Shown: positions 1 to 5,590 of the stretch, one piece after another
Layout: every line of letters starts with the position of its first letter
Position numbering within the stretch: position 1 is the stretch's first letter
From: Gammaproteobacteria bacterium
Lineage (GTDB): Bacteria > Pseudomonadota > Gammaproteobacteria > Thiohalomonadales > Thiohalomonadaceae
Length of the DNA stretch: 5,590 bases
Reading direction: 5' to 3'
NCBI GenBank assembly: GCA_015232955.1
Contig: JADFYS010000151.1
Span: 1 to 5,590, forward strand
Program-made: the position numbers and the translations under genes
The notes under the pieces: model-generated
The model's database searches: none
What the model was told of the DNA's origin: nothing
The model's input: only the letters and a program-made list of their open reading frames with translations

Positions 1-122
1 CACAAACGCGGCATTCGCGGTGTAGTGCAGTTCACCCAAAAGGTGAAACGCAAATATTGTGGATTTCATTGCATAATCATTGTGTTGATGGAGAAGAGTC
101 GCGGTCAACTGCGGATTTTAGG
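1..122 (+). repeat. Dispersed intergenic repeat, left copy (long form)
   Basis: Bases 106-122 (CAACTGCGGATTTTAGG) recur exactly, in inverse orientation, at 5519-5535. Bases 1-23 match the reverse complement of 5537-5559 at 19 of 23 positions, starting with the shared CACAAACGC. Between these two blocks the left copy has 82 nt where the right copy has 1. The extra stretch contains a 6-bp hairpin (TTCACC at 31-36, GGTGAA at 42-47, loop CAAAA). TCGCGGT occurs at 15-21 and again at 99-105, close to the edges of the extra stretch. The repeat probably continues left of the window. Two inverted copies in intergenic DNA suggest a dispersed repeat or the remains of a small mobile element, but no transposase or clear terminal inverted repeat is visible, so its class is unknown. 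Confidence 0.7.
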
Positions 123-174
123 GTCAACTCTGTTCGATACCTTTTTGAATAGTTACCCTCACCACTCAAATTAA
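1..174 (+). other. Open frame entering from the left edge, 57 codons, of doubtful coding status
   Basis: Frame 1 is open from the first base to a TAA at 172-174, giving 57 residues that begin HKRGIRGVVQF and end FLNSYPHHSN. The stretch up to about base 122 lies in the dispersed repeat, and the right-hand copy reads in the corresponding frame as HKRTLHGVQLRILG before a stop. I do not recognise the peptide. It does not resemble the C-terminus of EnvC, which often precedes ctpA in gammaproteobacteria. It may be the tail of a repeat-borne ORF or simply a chance open frame within a repeat. Confidence 0.2.
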
Positions 175-182
175 AGTATCAT
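153..182 (+). promoter_or_regulatory. Weak candidate sigma70-type promoter for the ctpA cluster
   Basis: TATCAT at 177-182 matches the -10 consensus at five of six positions. TTACCC at 153-158, 18 nt upstream, is only a poor -35 match. The region 130-210 is visibly AT-richer than the genes, and it is the only sizeable non-coding stretch upstream of the cluster. A promoter somewhere here is therefore likely, but this exact placement is a guess. Another AT-rich hexamer, TAATAT at 192-197, lacks a good partner. Confidence 0.2.
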
Positions 183-210
183 TCTGTTATCTAATATCGT
201 CATTCCTCAA

Positions 211-216
211 CGGAGA
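211..216 (+). promoter_or_regulatory. Ribosome binding site of ctpA
   Basis: CGGAGA at 211-216 lies 7 nt before the ATG at 224, a normal Shine-Dalgarno distance. It supports that ATG as the start. The start also yields a complete signal peptide. Confidence 0.6.
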
Positions 217-223
217 TCACCTT

Positions 224-1630
224 ATGGGCATCCAGTTGCGCCATTTCACGCTCATCGCCATCGGCTTCACAGTAGGGCTCGGCCTCAGCATCGGCCATTC
301 GGTTCTCGCTGACAAAGAGAGTAGCGTCAACCCCCACCCCCTGCCGCTGGAGGAGCTGCGCGCCTTTAGTGAGATCTTTGACAAGATCAAGAAAGATTAT
401 GTAGAAGAGGTGGATGATCGCACCATGCTCGAAAATGCGATTCGCGGTATGCTCACCGGCCTCGATCCCCACTCCGCCTACCTCAATGTCGATGAGTTTA
501 AAGATCTGAAGGTAGGGACCACCGGTGAATTTGGTGGCCTCGGGATTGAGGTAACGATGGAAGATGGCTTCGTCAAGGTGGTCTCCCCCATTGATGATAC
601 CCCGGCGCAGCGGGCCGGCCTCATCGCCGGAGATCTGATCATTCGTCTCGATGATACCCCGGTCAAAGGGATGACACTCAATGCCGCAGTCAAGATTATG
701 CGCGGCAAGGTGGGAACCCCAATCCTCCTCACCGTCGTCCGCAAAGGGAAGAGCGCCCCGCTCACGGTCAAAGTGGTTCGGGACATCATTAAGACCAAAA
801 GTGTCCGCAGTAAGACGCTGGAGAAGGGGTTTGGTTATCTACGCATCACCAACTTCCAGACCCGGACCAAAGAGCAGGTCTACACCGAGATCGATAAGCT
901 CAAAAAAGAGAACGAGGGTAAAGCGCTCAAGGGTCTGGTGCTCGATCTGCGCAACAACCCCGGCGGTGTCCTTGGTGCCGCAGTCGGTGTCTCTGACGCC
1001 TTTATCAATAAGGGGCTTATCGTCTATACCAAAGGCCGGGCAGAGGATAGCGAACTGAAATTTAACGCCAAACCCGATGACATTCTTGATGGTTCTCCCC
1101 TGGTGGTGCTGATTAACGGTGGCTCTGCCTCCGCCTCAGAGATTGTCGCCGGTGCCCTCCAGGATCAGAAACGGGCACTGATCATGGGAAGCAAGAGCTT
1201 TGGCAAAGGATCGGTTCAGACCATTTTCCCGATGAATAGCGAAACTGCGGTGAAGATCACCACCGCCCGCTACTACACCCCCTCTGGACGCTCTATCCAG
1301 GCGGAGGGGATCGTCCCCGATATCGAACTCGAACCGTTGCAGCTACAGCAGCGAGAGAAGAGTAGCTTTCGCCGCCTGACCGAAGCGAGTCTGACCGGTC
1401 ACCTGGAAAACGGTAGCGACCCCGAAGAGGAGAGCAGCGAGGATGAGCCGCAGAAGGAGGAGTCAAAAGGAGATGACGAGAGTCCGACCATCGACGGTGG
1501 TGACGAGGGTGAAAATGGTGACGATGCAACAGAGAAAGAGCAGACCCTTGCTGAAAAAGATTATGTGCTCAATGAGGCCCTGACCCTGCTCAAGGGGCTG
1601 GATATCCTCTCCAATCGCCAAATCTACTAG
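224..1630 (+). CDS. ctpA: Carboxy-terminal processing protease, S41 family, PDZ-containing (CtpA type)
   Basis: Exported serine protease that trims or degrades periplasmic proteins; in related bacteria such enzymes act on peptidoglycan hydrolases and lipoproteins. The 468-residue product starts with a signal peptide: a short basic start, a hydrophobic stretch at about residues 8-28, and a likely cleavage after VLA (29). A PDZ domain follows at about 97-185, with the GLGIEV and AGLIAGD segments. The S41 domain spans about 200-370. Its Ser-Lys dyad is visible as S303 in GGSASASEI and K328 in GKGSVQ, with Q332 four residues later; the 25-residue Ser-Lys spacing is that of the family. Residues about 397-440 are an acidic, Glu/Asp/Ser-rich low-complexity linker. 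The conserved-looking end follows (DYVLNEALTLLKG). The acidic insert makes it slightly longer than typical CtpA proteins. It is the first gene of the cluster and lies 13 nt from the yibQ-like gene, a pairing common in gammaproteobacteria. The family is certain; the substrate is unknown. Confidence 0.97.
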   Translation: MGIQLRHFTLIAIGFTVGLGLSIGHSVLADKESSVNPHPLPLEELRAFSEIFDKIKKDYVEEVDDRTMLENAIRGMLTGLDPHSAYLNVDEFKDLKVGTTGEFGGLGIEVTMEDGFVKVVSPIDDTPAQRAGLIAGDLIIRLDDTPVKGMTLNAAVKIMRGKVGTPILLTVVRKGKSAPLTVKVVRDIIKTKSVRSKTLEKGFGYLRITNFQTRTKEQVYTEIDKLKKENEGKALKGLVLDLRNNPGGVLGAAVGVSDAFINKGLIVYTKGRAEDSELKFNAKPDDILDGSPLVVLINGGSASASEIVAGALQDQKRALIMGSKSFGKGSVQTIFPMNSETAVKITTARYYTPSGRSIQAEGIVPDIELEPLQLQQREKSSFRRLTEASLTGHLENGSDPEEESSEDEPQKEESKGDDESPTIDGGDEGENGDDATEKEQTLAEKDYVLNEALTLLKGLDILSNRQIY

Positions 1631-1643
1631 CCGCTGTTCTGTC

Positions 1644-2516
1644 GTGGCGCTACGACCACTCCTCCTTCTGGCTCTACTTTTCAGTCGCCCGACGCTGGCG
1701 GCAGAGATGGCCACGGCGCAGGAGGCGGCGCTCACCAACTATCCGCAGCGGCCGGTAGCGACGATCATTATCGATGATCTGGGAGAGAACCTGGAGGCGG
1801 GGCGCGCCCTTATCGCCCTGCAGGCCCCGCTCACCTTCGCTATCATCCCCCACACCACTTACGGTAGCCTCATCGCCAACGAGGCGTATGCGGCAAGAAA
1901 AGAGGTGATGCTCCATCAACCGATGGAGGCGATCGCCCATAGCAGACTCGGACGCGGAGGCATCACTCTGGGGATGGATCTGCGCCAGATGGAGCAGATT
2001 TTGCGCGAAAACCTCGCCGCAGTCCCGCACGCGATTGGCATTAACAACCATATGGGGAGTCTCCTCACCCAGGATCAGGGGGCGATGAACGGAGTGATGC
2101 GTATCCTCAAGGCGCAAGGGGATTACTACTTCATCGACAGCCGCACCTCGGGCAACAGTGTCGCCCTTAAGGTGGCACGCGAACAGGGGATCCCCTCTCT
2201 TCGTCGCCATGTCTTTCTCGACCATGTCGCCAACCGCAAAGAGATTGAGCAGCAGTTTCAGCGTATGGTGCGCATCGCCCTCCGTTTCGGTGCAGTGGTC
2301 GCCATCGGCCACCCCTACCCAGAGACCATCGCCACCCTCCAGCAGCAGCTTCCCCTCCTTCGCCACTTCGGAATCGAAGTCATTCCCGCATCCAGGATGC
2401 TAATTCACGAATTTCAGCGCGAACCCAACAGAGAACCCAAAAGAGAGAGTGAGATAAAACTATGGCAAGCGTCCTTATCCCCCTTGCACCAGGATTTGAA
2501 GAGCTCGAAGCAGTAA
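1644..2516 (+). CDS. yibQ: Divergent polysaccharide deacetylase family protein, YibQ-like
   Basis: Member of the divergent polysaccharide deacetylase family (YibQ, formerly DUF610), predicted periplasmic. It is usually found beside envC/ctpA and is presumed to act on cell-wall polysaccharide, but the reaction is not established. The GTG start at 1644 gives 290 residues with a good signal peptide (hydrophobic LLLLALLF, cleavage near TLA/A at 19-20). The next start, ATG at 1707, would remove it. Family motifs are clear: IIIDDLG (41-47), FAIIPH (65-70), MLHQPME (89-95), GINNHMGS (132-139), YFIDSRTS (162-169) and AIGHPYPET (220-228). The paired Asp and the His residues expected in the active site are present. 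No Shine-Dalgarno is seen in the 13-nt gap after ctpA, so translation may be coupled to ctpA. The domain ends near residue 255. The remaining tail is charged and poorly conserved in character (repeated REP/RES units), and its last 55 nt overlap the next gene in another frame. Confidence 0.92.
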   Translation: MALRPLLLLALLFSRPTLAAEMATAQEAALTNYPQRPVATIIIDDLGENLEAGRALIALQAPLTFAIIPHTTYGSLIANEAYAARKEVMLHQPMEAIAHSRLGRGGITLGMDLRQMEQILRENLAAVPHAIGINNHMGSLLTQDQGAMNGVMRILKAQGDYYFIDSRTSGNSVALKVAREQGIPSLRRHVFLDHVANRKEIEQQFQRMVRIALRFGAVVAIGHPYPETIATLQQQLPLLRHFGIEVIPASRMLIHEFQREPNREPKRESEIKLWQASLSPLHQDLKSSKQ

Positions 2517-3031
2517 CGGTGATTGACCTCCTCGTTCGGGCCGGTGTTGAGGTGATCACTGCCGGTCTTGAACCGGGTCCGGTCACCGCTTCACGCGGGG
2601 TCACCCTTCTCCCCGACAGTGTGCTTGATGATCTGCTGGAGCGGGAGTTCACCATGATCGTCCTCCCCGGTGGCCTTCCCGGTGCGGATCACCTCAACCG
2701 TGACCCCCGTATTCACACCCTCCTCCGCCGTACCGCTGCTGCCGGCGGGGTGACCGCAGCCATCTGTGCCGCCCCCAAAGTCTTGGCTGCGTCGGGTCTG
2801 CTCCGTGACAAAAGGGCGACCGCCTACCCCGGAATACTCGAACCGCTGGCAGAAACAGAGGCGATTCACCTCACTTCAGACGCGGTAGTTATCGACGGCA
2901 GTGTCATCACCTCCAGAGGGCCGGGAACAGCGATGGAGTTTGCCCTCACCCTTATCGCCAAATTGGTCGGAGAGGAGAAGCGGGCAGAAGTTGCCGCCGG
3001 TCTGCTCTACACCAACCCCTCAAAGAGTTAA
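2462..3031 (+). CDS. yajL: DJ-1/PfpI superfamily protein, YajL-like
   Basis: Cytoplasmic member of the DJ-1/ThiJ/PfpI superfamily. YajL and DJ-1 proteins are implicated in oxidative-stress protection, chaperone activity and a debated deglycase activity. The product has 189 residues, the usual size. The start is fixed by homology: MASVLIPLAPGFEELEAVT aligns with the first residues of YajL and DJ-1. GTGAG sits about 8 nt upstream. The oxidisable cysteine of the nucleophile elbow is C102 (AAICAAP), and the supporting glutamate is E16 in the EELE motif. ITSRGPGTAMEFAL (149-162) is the signature C-terminal block. The position of human DJ-1 His126 is occupied by a YP pair (122-123), as expected for a YajL-type rather than a DJ-1-like site. 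The start lies 55 nt inside the yibQ-like gene and the stop is 8 nt before hemC, so it is very probably co-transcribed. Its functional link to haem synthesis or envelope genes is unknown. Confidence 0.92.
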   Translation: MASVLIPLAPGFEELEAVTVIDLLVRAGVEVITAGLEPGPVTASRGVTLLPDSVLDDLLEREFTMIVLPGGLPGADHLNRDPRIHTLLRRTAAAGGVTAAICAAPKVLAASGLLRDKRATAYPGILEPLAETEAIHLTSDAVVIDGSVITSRGPGTAMEFALTLIAKLVGEEKRAEVAAGLLYTNPSKS

Positions 3032-3039
3032 GCGAAACC

Positions 3040-3978
3040 ATGCCCCAAGTCACCACTATCCGCATCGCCACCCGCGACAGCCTGCTCGCCCTGTGGCAGG
3101 CCAGATTTGTCTCTGCCGCCCTGCGTCAGGCCCACCCCGGACTGGAGGTCGAGCTGATCACCATGAAATCACAGGGGGATAAAATTCTCGATGTACCACT
3201 GTCGAAAATCGGCGGAAAAGGGCTGTTTGTGAAAGAGCTGGAGGAGGGTCTGCTCCGACATGAGGCCGATATCGCGGTCCATTCGATGAAGGATGTCCCG
3301 ATGGCGTTCCCCCCCGGGCTCCAGCTTGCGGTGATCTGCGAACGCGAAGATCCGCGTGACGCCTTTGTCTCTAACCACCACAAGGCGCTTGACCAGCTCC
3401 CCCAAGGCGCAGTTGTCGGTACCTCCAGCCTCCGTCGCCAGTGTCAGCTCCTACGCCACCGCCCCGACCTGAAGATCGAATTTTTACGGGGGAATGTCCA
3501 GACCCGCCTCCGCAAACTGGATGAGGGGATCTATGATGCGATCATCCTCGCCGCCGCCGGACTGATTCGACTGGAGCAGAAGGGGCGAATTACCGCTCTT
3601 CTCCCCCCGGAGATCCTCCTGCCCGCAGTGGGTCAAGGTGCGGTCGGAATTGAGTCGAGAACCGATGATCCGCAGACCGCCGCCCTCCTCGCCCCCCTCA
3701 ACCACCCCCTGACCGCGACACGGGTGCTGGCAGAACGGGCGATGAACCGACGGCTTGAGGGGGGGTGTCAGGTGCCCATTGGTGGCTATGCCATGGTAGA
3801 AGGGGATCAACTCTGGCTTCGCGGATTGGTGGGGGCAGCCGACGGCAGCACCCTGATCTGCGCCGAGAAGCGTGGTGCCCTCAATGAGGGGGAAGCGTTA
3901 GGTGTCGCCGTTGGCGAGAGCCTCCTCGAACAGGGCGCTGACAAGATCCTGCAACAGCTCTATAGCCAAAACAGCTGA
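3040..3978 (+). CDS. hemC: Hydroxymethylbilane synthase (porphobilinogen deaminase)
   Basis: Cytosolic enzyme that joins four porphobilinogen molecules into hydroxymethylbilane, the linear tetrapyrrole precursor of haem, sirohaem and cobalamin. The 312-residue length is normal. Visible family features are IRIATRDSLLALWQ (7-20), the KIGGKGLFVKELE loop (56-68), HSMKDVP with catalytic D85 (81-87), GTSSLRRQ with the paired cofactor- and substrate-binding arginines R132-R133 (127-134), LRGNVQTRL (149-157), LPAVGQGA (194-201) and EGGCQVPIG, where C243 (243) carries the dipyrromethane cofactor. No key residue is missing. The ATG at 3040 lies 8 nt after the DJ-1 gene. The only purine-rich site is AAGAG in the last codons of that gene, so coupling is plausible. 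hemD follows after 29 nt, and its product acts directly on the HemC product. Confidence 0.98.
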   Translation: MPQVTTIRIATRDSLLALWQARFVSAALRQAHPGLEVELITMKSQGDKILDVPLSKIGGKGLFVKELEEGLLRHEADIAVHSMKDVPMAFPPGLQLAVICEREDPRDAFVSNHHKALDQLPQGAVVGTSSLRRQCQLLRHRPDLKIEFLRGNVQTRLRKLDEGIYDAIILAAAGLIRLEQKGRITALLPPEILLPAVGQGAVGIESRTDDPQTAALLAPLNHPLTATRVLAERAMNRRLEGGCQVPIGGYAMVEGDQLWLRGLVGAADGSTLICAEKRGALNEGEALGVAVGESLLEQGADKILQQLYSQNS

Positions 3979-4007
3979 ACCTCTACAGACTCCCGGACGA
4001 AAGTTGC

Positions 4008-4796
4008 ATGGATGGGATGCCCCCGCCCCCCCCCCTGACCGTAGTGATTACCCGTCCTGCCGATCAGGCCAAAGCGCTGTGTCAGGCACTACTTCACACC
4101 GGCGCAGCCCCCGTTCTCTTCCCCACCATCACCATCGAGGCCAACCGCGATCTCGATCTCAGCGCCACTCACCGGGCGCTATCCAGAGCTCACTTCGTCA
4201 TCTTTATCAGTCGGAATGCGGTCCGGTTCGGACTGAAACTGTTACCACAACTGCAGCAGGCCCACCCTCAACTGCAAACCGTAGCGGTGGGAGAGGGGAG
4301 TGCAGCCGAATTTCAACAGCGGTGTGGCAAGAGTATCGATCTCCTTCCCCCCCCCCCGTATAACAGTGAAGGGGTGCTCCAACTTGCGCAGCTACAGCAG
4401 CTCTCCGGGAAGAAGATCCTTATCCTGCGCGGGGTTGGCGGTCGTGAGTTACTAGAAGATACACTACGACGGCGAGGTGGGGAGATCCATCTGGTTGATC
4501 TCTACCGCCGTGCCCTCCCTGCACACCCCCCATCCATCGCCTGGCAGAAGGTGGATATCATCACCACCACCAGTAACGCCATTCTCGAAAACCTGTTCCG
4601 GCTAACCCCCGAAGAGTCGCACCCCATCATCCTCAGCACTCCGCTGCTGGTGGTAAGCAGTCGCGGCGAGGCATTGGCGCGCCAGCTCGGGTTTCAAAAT
4701 GAGGTGATCGTCGCCACTGGTGCCGACACCGCATCACTACTCGAGGCGCTTCGGCGGTGGCAACCGAGTCTAACCCAACCGGCGCGAAGAGCATGA
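4008..4796 (+). CDS. hemD: Uroporphyrinogen-III synthase
   Basis: Cytosolic enzyme that cyclises hydroxymethylbilane while inverting ring D, giving uroporphyrinogen III. The sequence of this family is weakly conserved, but several blocks fit: VVITRP near the start (12-17), FVIFISRNAVRFG (63-75), VAVGEGSAAEF (92-102), SEGVLQL (120-126), KKILILRGVGGRELLEDTLRRRG (135-157), the VDLYRR block (163-168), DIITTTSNAILENLF (183-197) and VVSSRGEALARQLG (215-228). The length of 262 is normal, and the position right after hemC confirms the call. The start could be ATG 4008, with GGA about 10 nt upstream, or the in-frame ATG 4017; both come before a five-proline run that precedes the domain. Two C homopolymers (4026-4035 and 4347-4357) lie in the coding sequence, and the frame is intact across both. 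The stop TGA overlaps the radC ATG by one base. Confidence 0.94.
   Translation: MDGMPPPPPLTVVITRPADQAKALCQALLHTGAAPVLFPTITIEANRDLDLSATHRALSRAHFVIFISRNAVRFGLKLLPQLQQAHPQLQTVAVGEGSAAEFQQRCGKSIDLLPPPPYNSEGVLQLAQLQQLSGKKILILRGVGGRELLEDTLRRRGGEIHLVDLYRRALPAHPPSIAWQKVDIITTTSNAILENLFRLTPEESHPIILSTPLLVVSSRGEALARQLGFQNEVIVATGADTASLLEALRRWQPSLTQPARRA
4026..4035 (+). repeat. C10 homopolymer at the 5' end of hemD
   Basis: Ten consecutive C, preceded by CCCCCG, encode most of a five-proline run (about residues 5-9 of HemD). A single-base slip would shift the frame within the first ten codons. Such tracts are prone to replication slippage and to sequencing length errors. Confidence 0.9.
4347..4357 (+). 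repeat. C11 homopolymer within hemD
   Basis: Eleven consecutive C followed by G encode a four-proline run at residues 114-117, between the AVGEGSAAEF and SEGVLQL blocks, where the protein crosses back between its two domains. The frame reads correctly on both sides at this length. A length change would truncate the enzyme near its middle. Confidence 0.9.
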
Positions 4797-5485
4797 TGAG
4801 TATTCAAGACTGGCCTGAAGAGGAGCAACCACGGGAGAAACTCCTCGCCCTCGGGGCGGAGCAACTCAGCGATAAAGAGCTTCTCGCCATCTTCCTCCGT
4901 ACCGGGGTCAAAGGGAAGAGTGCCGTCGATCTCGCTGCTGAGCTCCTGCAGCAGTTTTCTGGACTGCAGCCACTGCTCGAAGCGTCACTGGCCGACTTCT
5001 CCCGCGGAAAGGGGTTGGGTAAAGCCAAATACTGTCAGCTTCAAGCGACGCTGGAGATCGCCAAGCGCTACCTCCACGCCGACCTTCGACAGCGGGACAT
5101 CTTTGAAAACCCGGAGAGTGTACGCAACTACCTCTCTCACCGCCTGCGTCACCAGCAGCGGGAGTGTTTTCTCGTCCTCTTTCTCGACAACCGTCACCGC
5201 CTGCTCGGAGATGAGATCCTGTTCGAGGGGACCATCAATCAGGCCTCGGTCTACCCAAGAGAGGTGGTGAAAAAGAGTCTCCACTACAACGCTGCGGCCC
5301 TGATTGTTGCCCACAACCACCCATCCGGGGTGAGCGAACCGAGTCAGGCCGATATCAGCATCACCCACCGCCTCGACAGCGCCTTGAAACTGATTGAGGT
5401 TCGGCTGCTCGATCACATGGTGGTGGGCGAAGGGAGCGTGGTCTCTCTTGCCGAACGGGGACTCTTTCTTTCTGGGTCAGGCTAA
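4796..5485 (+). CDS. radC: RadC family JAMM-motif protein
   Basis: RadC family protein (UPF0758). It was once linked to DNA repair, but that assignment is disputed and its biochemical role is unresolved. The start ATG at 4796 gives 229 residues beginning MSIQDWPEEEQPREKLL, matching the usual gammaproteobacterial RadC N-terminus. A longer frame from GTG 4757 or ATG 4793 is open but not supported by the family. The N-terminal part (about 1-95) holds helix-hairpin-helix-like sequence (LSDKELLAIFLRTG at 25-38, GLGKAKYCQLQA at 73-84). The C-terminal JAMM metalloprotease-like domain has E123, then H173 and H175 in AHNHPSG, and D186 ten residues beyond, so the whole EXnHXHX10D metal site is intact. 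TGATG at 4794-4798 overlaps the hemD stop with this start, indicating translational coupling. Placement after hemD is unusual: in many relatives radC is near coaBC and dut. Confidence 0.97.
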   Translation: MSIQDWPEEEQPREKLLALGAEQLSDKELLAIFLRTGVKGKSAVDLAAELLQQFSGLQPLLEASLADFSRGKGLGKAKYCQLQATLEIAKRYLHADLRQRDIFENPESVRNYLSHRLRHQQRECFLVLFLDNRHRLLGDEILFEGTINQASVYPREVVKKSLHYNAAALIVAHNHPSGVSEPSQADISITHRLDSALKLIEVRLLDHMVVGEGSVVSLAERGLFLSGSG

Positions 5486-5514
5486 CCCGGTTACAGATGC
5501 CAACTCAAACCTCA

Positions 5515-5590
5515 TTATCCTAAAATCCGCAGTTGGACACCGTGAAGGGTGCGTTTGTGGCGGTGCAGTGCAACGAAGGCATGGATGCCG
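5515..5590 (-). other. Minus-strand open frame in the right repeat copy, entering from the right edge
   Basis: Read on the minus strand from 5589, the frame is open for 24 codons (starting GIHAFVALHRHKR) and ends in adjacent TAA and TGA stops at 5517-5512. Its last part, HKRTLHGVQLRILG, lies in the same frame as the left-hand peptide, which contains HKRGIRGV and later QLRILG. I do not recognise a protein family. It is either the 3' end of a repeat-borne gene or a coincidence of repeat sequence. Confidence 0.2.
5519..5559 (-). repeat. Dispersed intergenic repeat, right copy (short form), inverted
   Basis: On the minus strand this reads CACAAACGC, a 14-nt block 10/14 identical to the left copy, one extra base, then CAACTGCGGATTTTAGG. 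It lacks the 81 extra nucleotides of the left copy. Both copies point their TTTTAGG end toward the gene cluster, so they form inverted repeats about 5.4 kb apart. The similarity may extend beyond the right edge. At 5578-5589 the sequence also has the small palindrome GGCATGGATGCC, common as a hairpin tip in bacterial intergenic repeats. Its position downstream of radC means the repeat may contribute to the end of the transcript, but no T-tract terminator is seen. Confidence 0.7.

Noticed and set aside
103..129. Direct repeat GGTCAACT at 103-110 and 122-129, 19 bp apart
   Set aside because: It could be an operator pair, but the first copy is inside the dispersed repeat and only two copies exist; there is not enough to call a binding site.
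593..662. 13-bp direct repeat GATGATACCCCGG at 593-605 and 650-662 in ctpA
   Set aside because: Both copies encode DDTP within the PDZ domain in the same frame; this is explained by protein sequence and codon preference.
1674..2366. Long minus-strand open frame (230 codons) opposite the yibQ-like gene
   Set aside because: It is antisense to a gene with clear family motifs, has no recognisable domain, and is the sort of shadow frame expected in GC-rich DNA.
4757..4795. Extended RadC start at GTG 4757 or ATG 4793
   Set aside because: The family N-terminus begins at the MSIxDWP start (ATG 4796); the extension lies within hemD and has no family support.
5474..5493. Small palindromes around the radC stop (GGGT/ACCC and TAACCcGGTTA)
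   Set aside because: Stems are only 4-5 bp, with a very short loop in one case, and no T-run follows, so a terminator or operator call is not supported.

Overview
This window is one compact block of six genes, all on the + strand, covering almost everything from 224 to 5485. Short non-coding flanks sit at both ends (1-223 and 5486-5590). The products are recognisable housekeeping proteins of a GC-rich proteobacterium, most likely a gammaproteobacterium. Three observations support this: a carboxy-terminal protease followed by a YibQ-type divergent polysaccharide deacetylase, adjacent hemC and hemD, and a RadC beginning with a Pseudomonas-like MSIxDWP start. I cannot name a genus from the sequence.

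Layout: 1-223 holds a dispersed-repeat copy, a short open frame of unknown meaning, and the presumed promoter and leader of the cluster. Then come ctpA (224-1630, periplasmic S41 protease), a yibQ-like gene (1644-2516, exported divergent polysaccharide deacetylase family), a DJ-1/YajL-like gene (2462-3031, cytoplasmic cysteine protein), hemC (3040-3978, hydroxymethylbilane synthase), hemD (4008-4796, uroporphyrinogen-III synthase) and radC (4796-5485, JAMM-motif RadC family). The last 105 bases contain a second copy of the dispersed repeat, inverted relative to the first.

Gene junctions are tight: a 13-nt gap, a 55-nt overlap, an 8-nt gap, a 29-nt gap and a 1-nt overlap. No convincing intrinsic terminator lies between genes, so the six are probably co-transcribed. 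Functionally the block falls into three parts: an envelope pair (ctpA, yibQ), a tetrapyrrole pair (hemC and hemD, converting porphobilinogen to uroporphyrinogen III), and two singletons (yajL-like, radC) whose link to the others is positional only.

I did not find a new defence, mobile or biosynthetic system. The most noteworthy features are the inverted repeat pair bracketing the cluster, whose two copies read in corresponding frames and differ by an 81-nt indel. Also worth a look are two long C homopolymers inside hemD, the 55-nt overlap of yibQ with the DJ-1 gene, and the unusual combination of neighbours.
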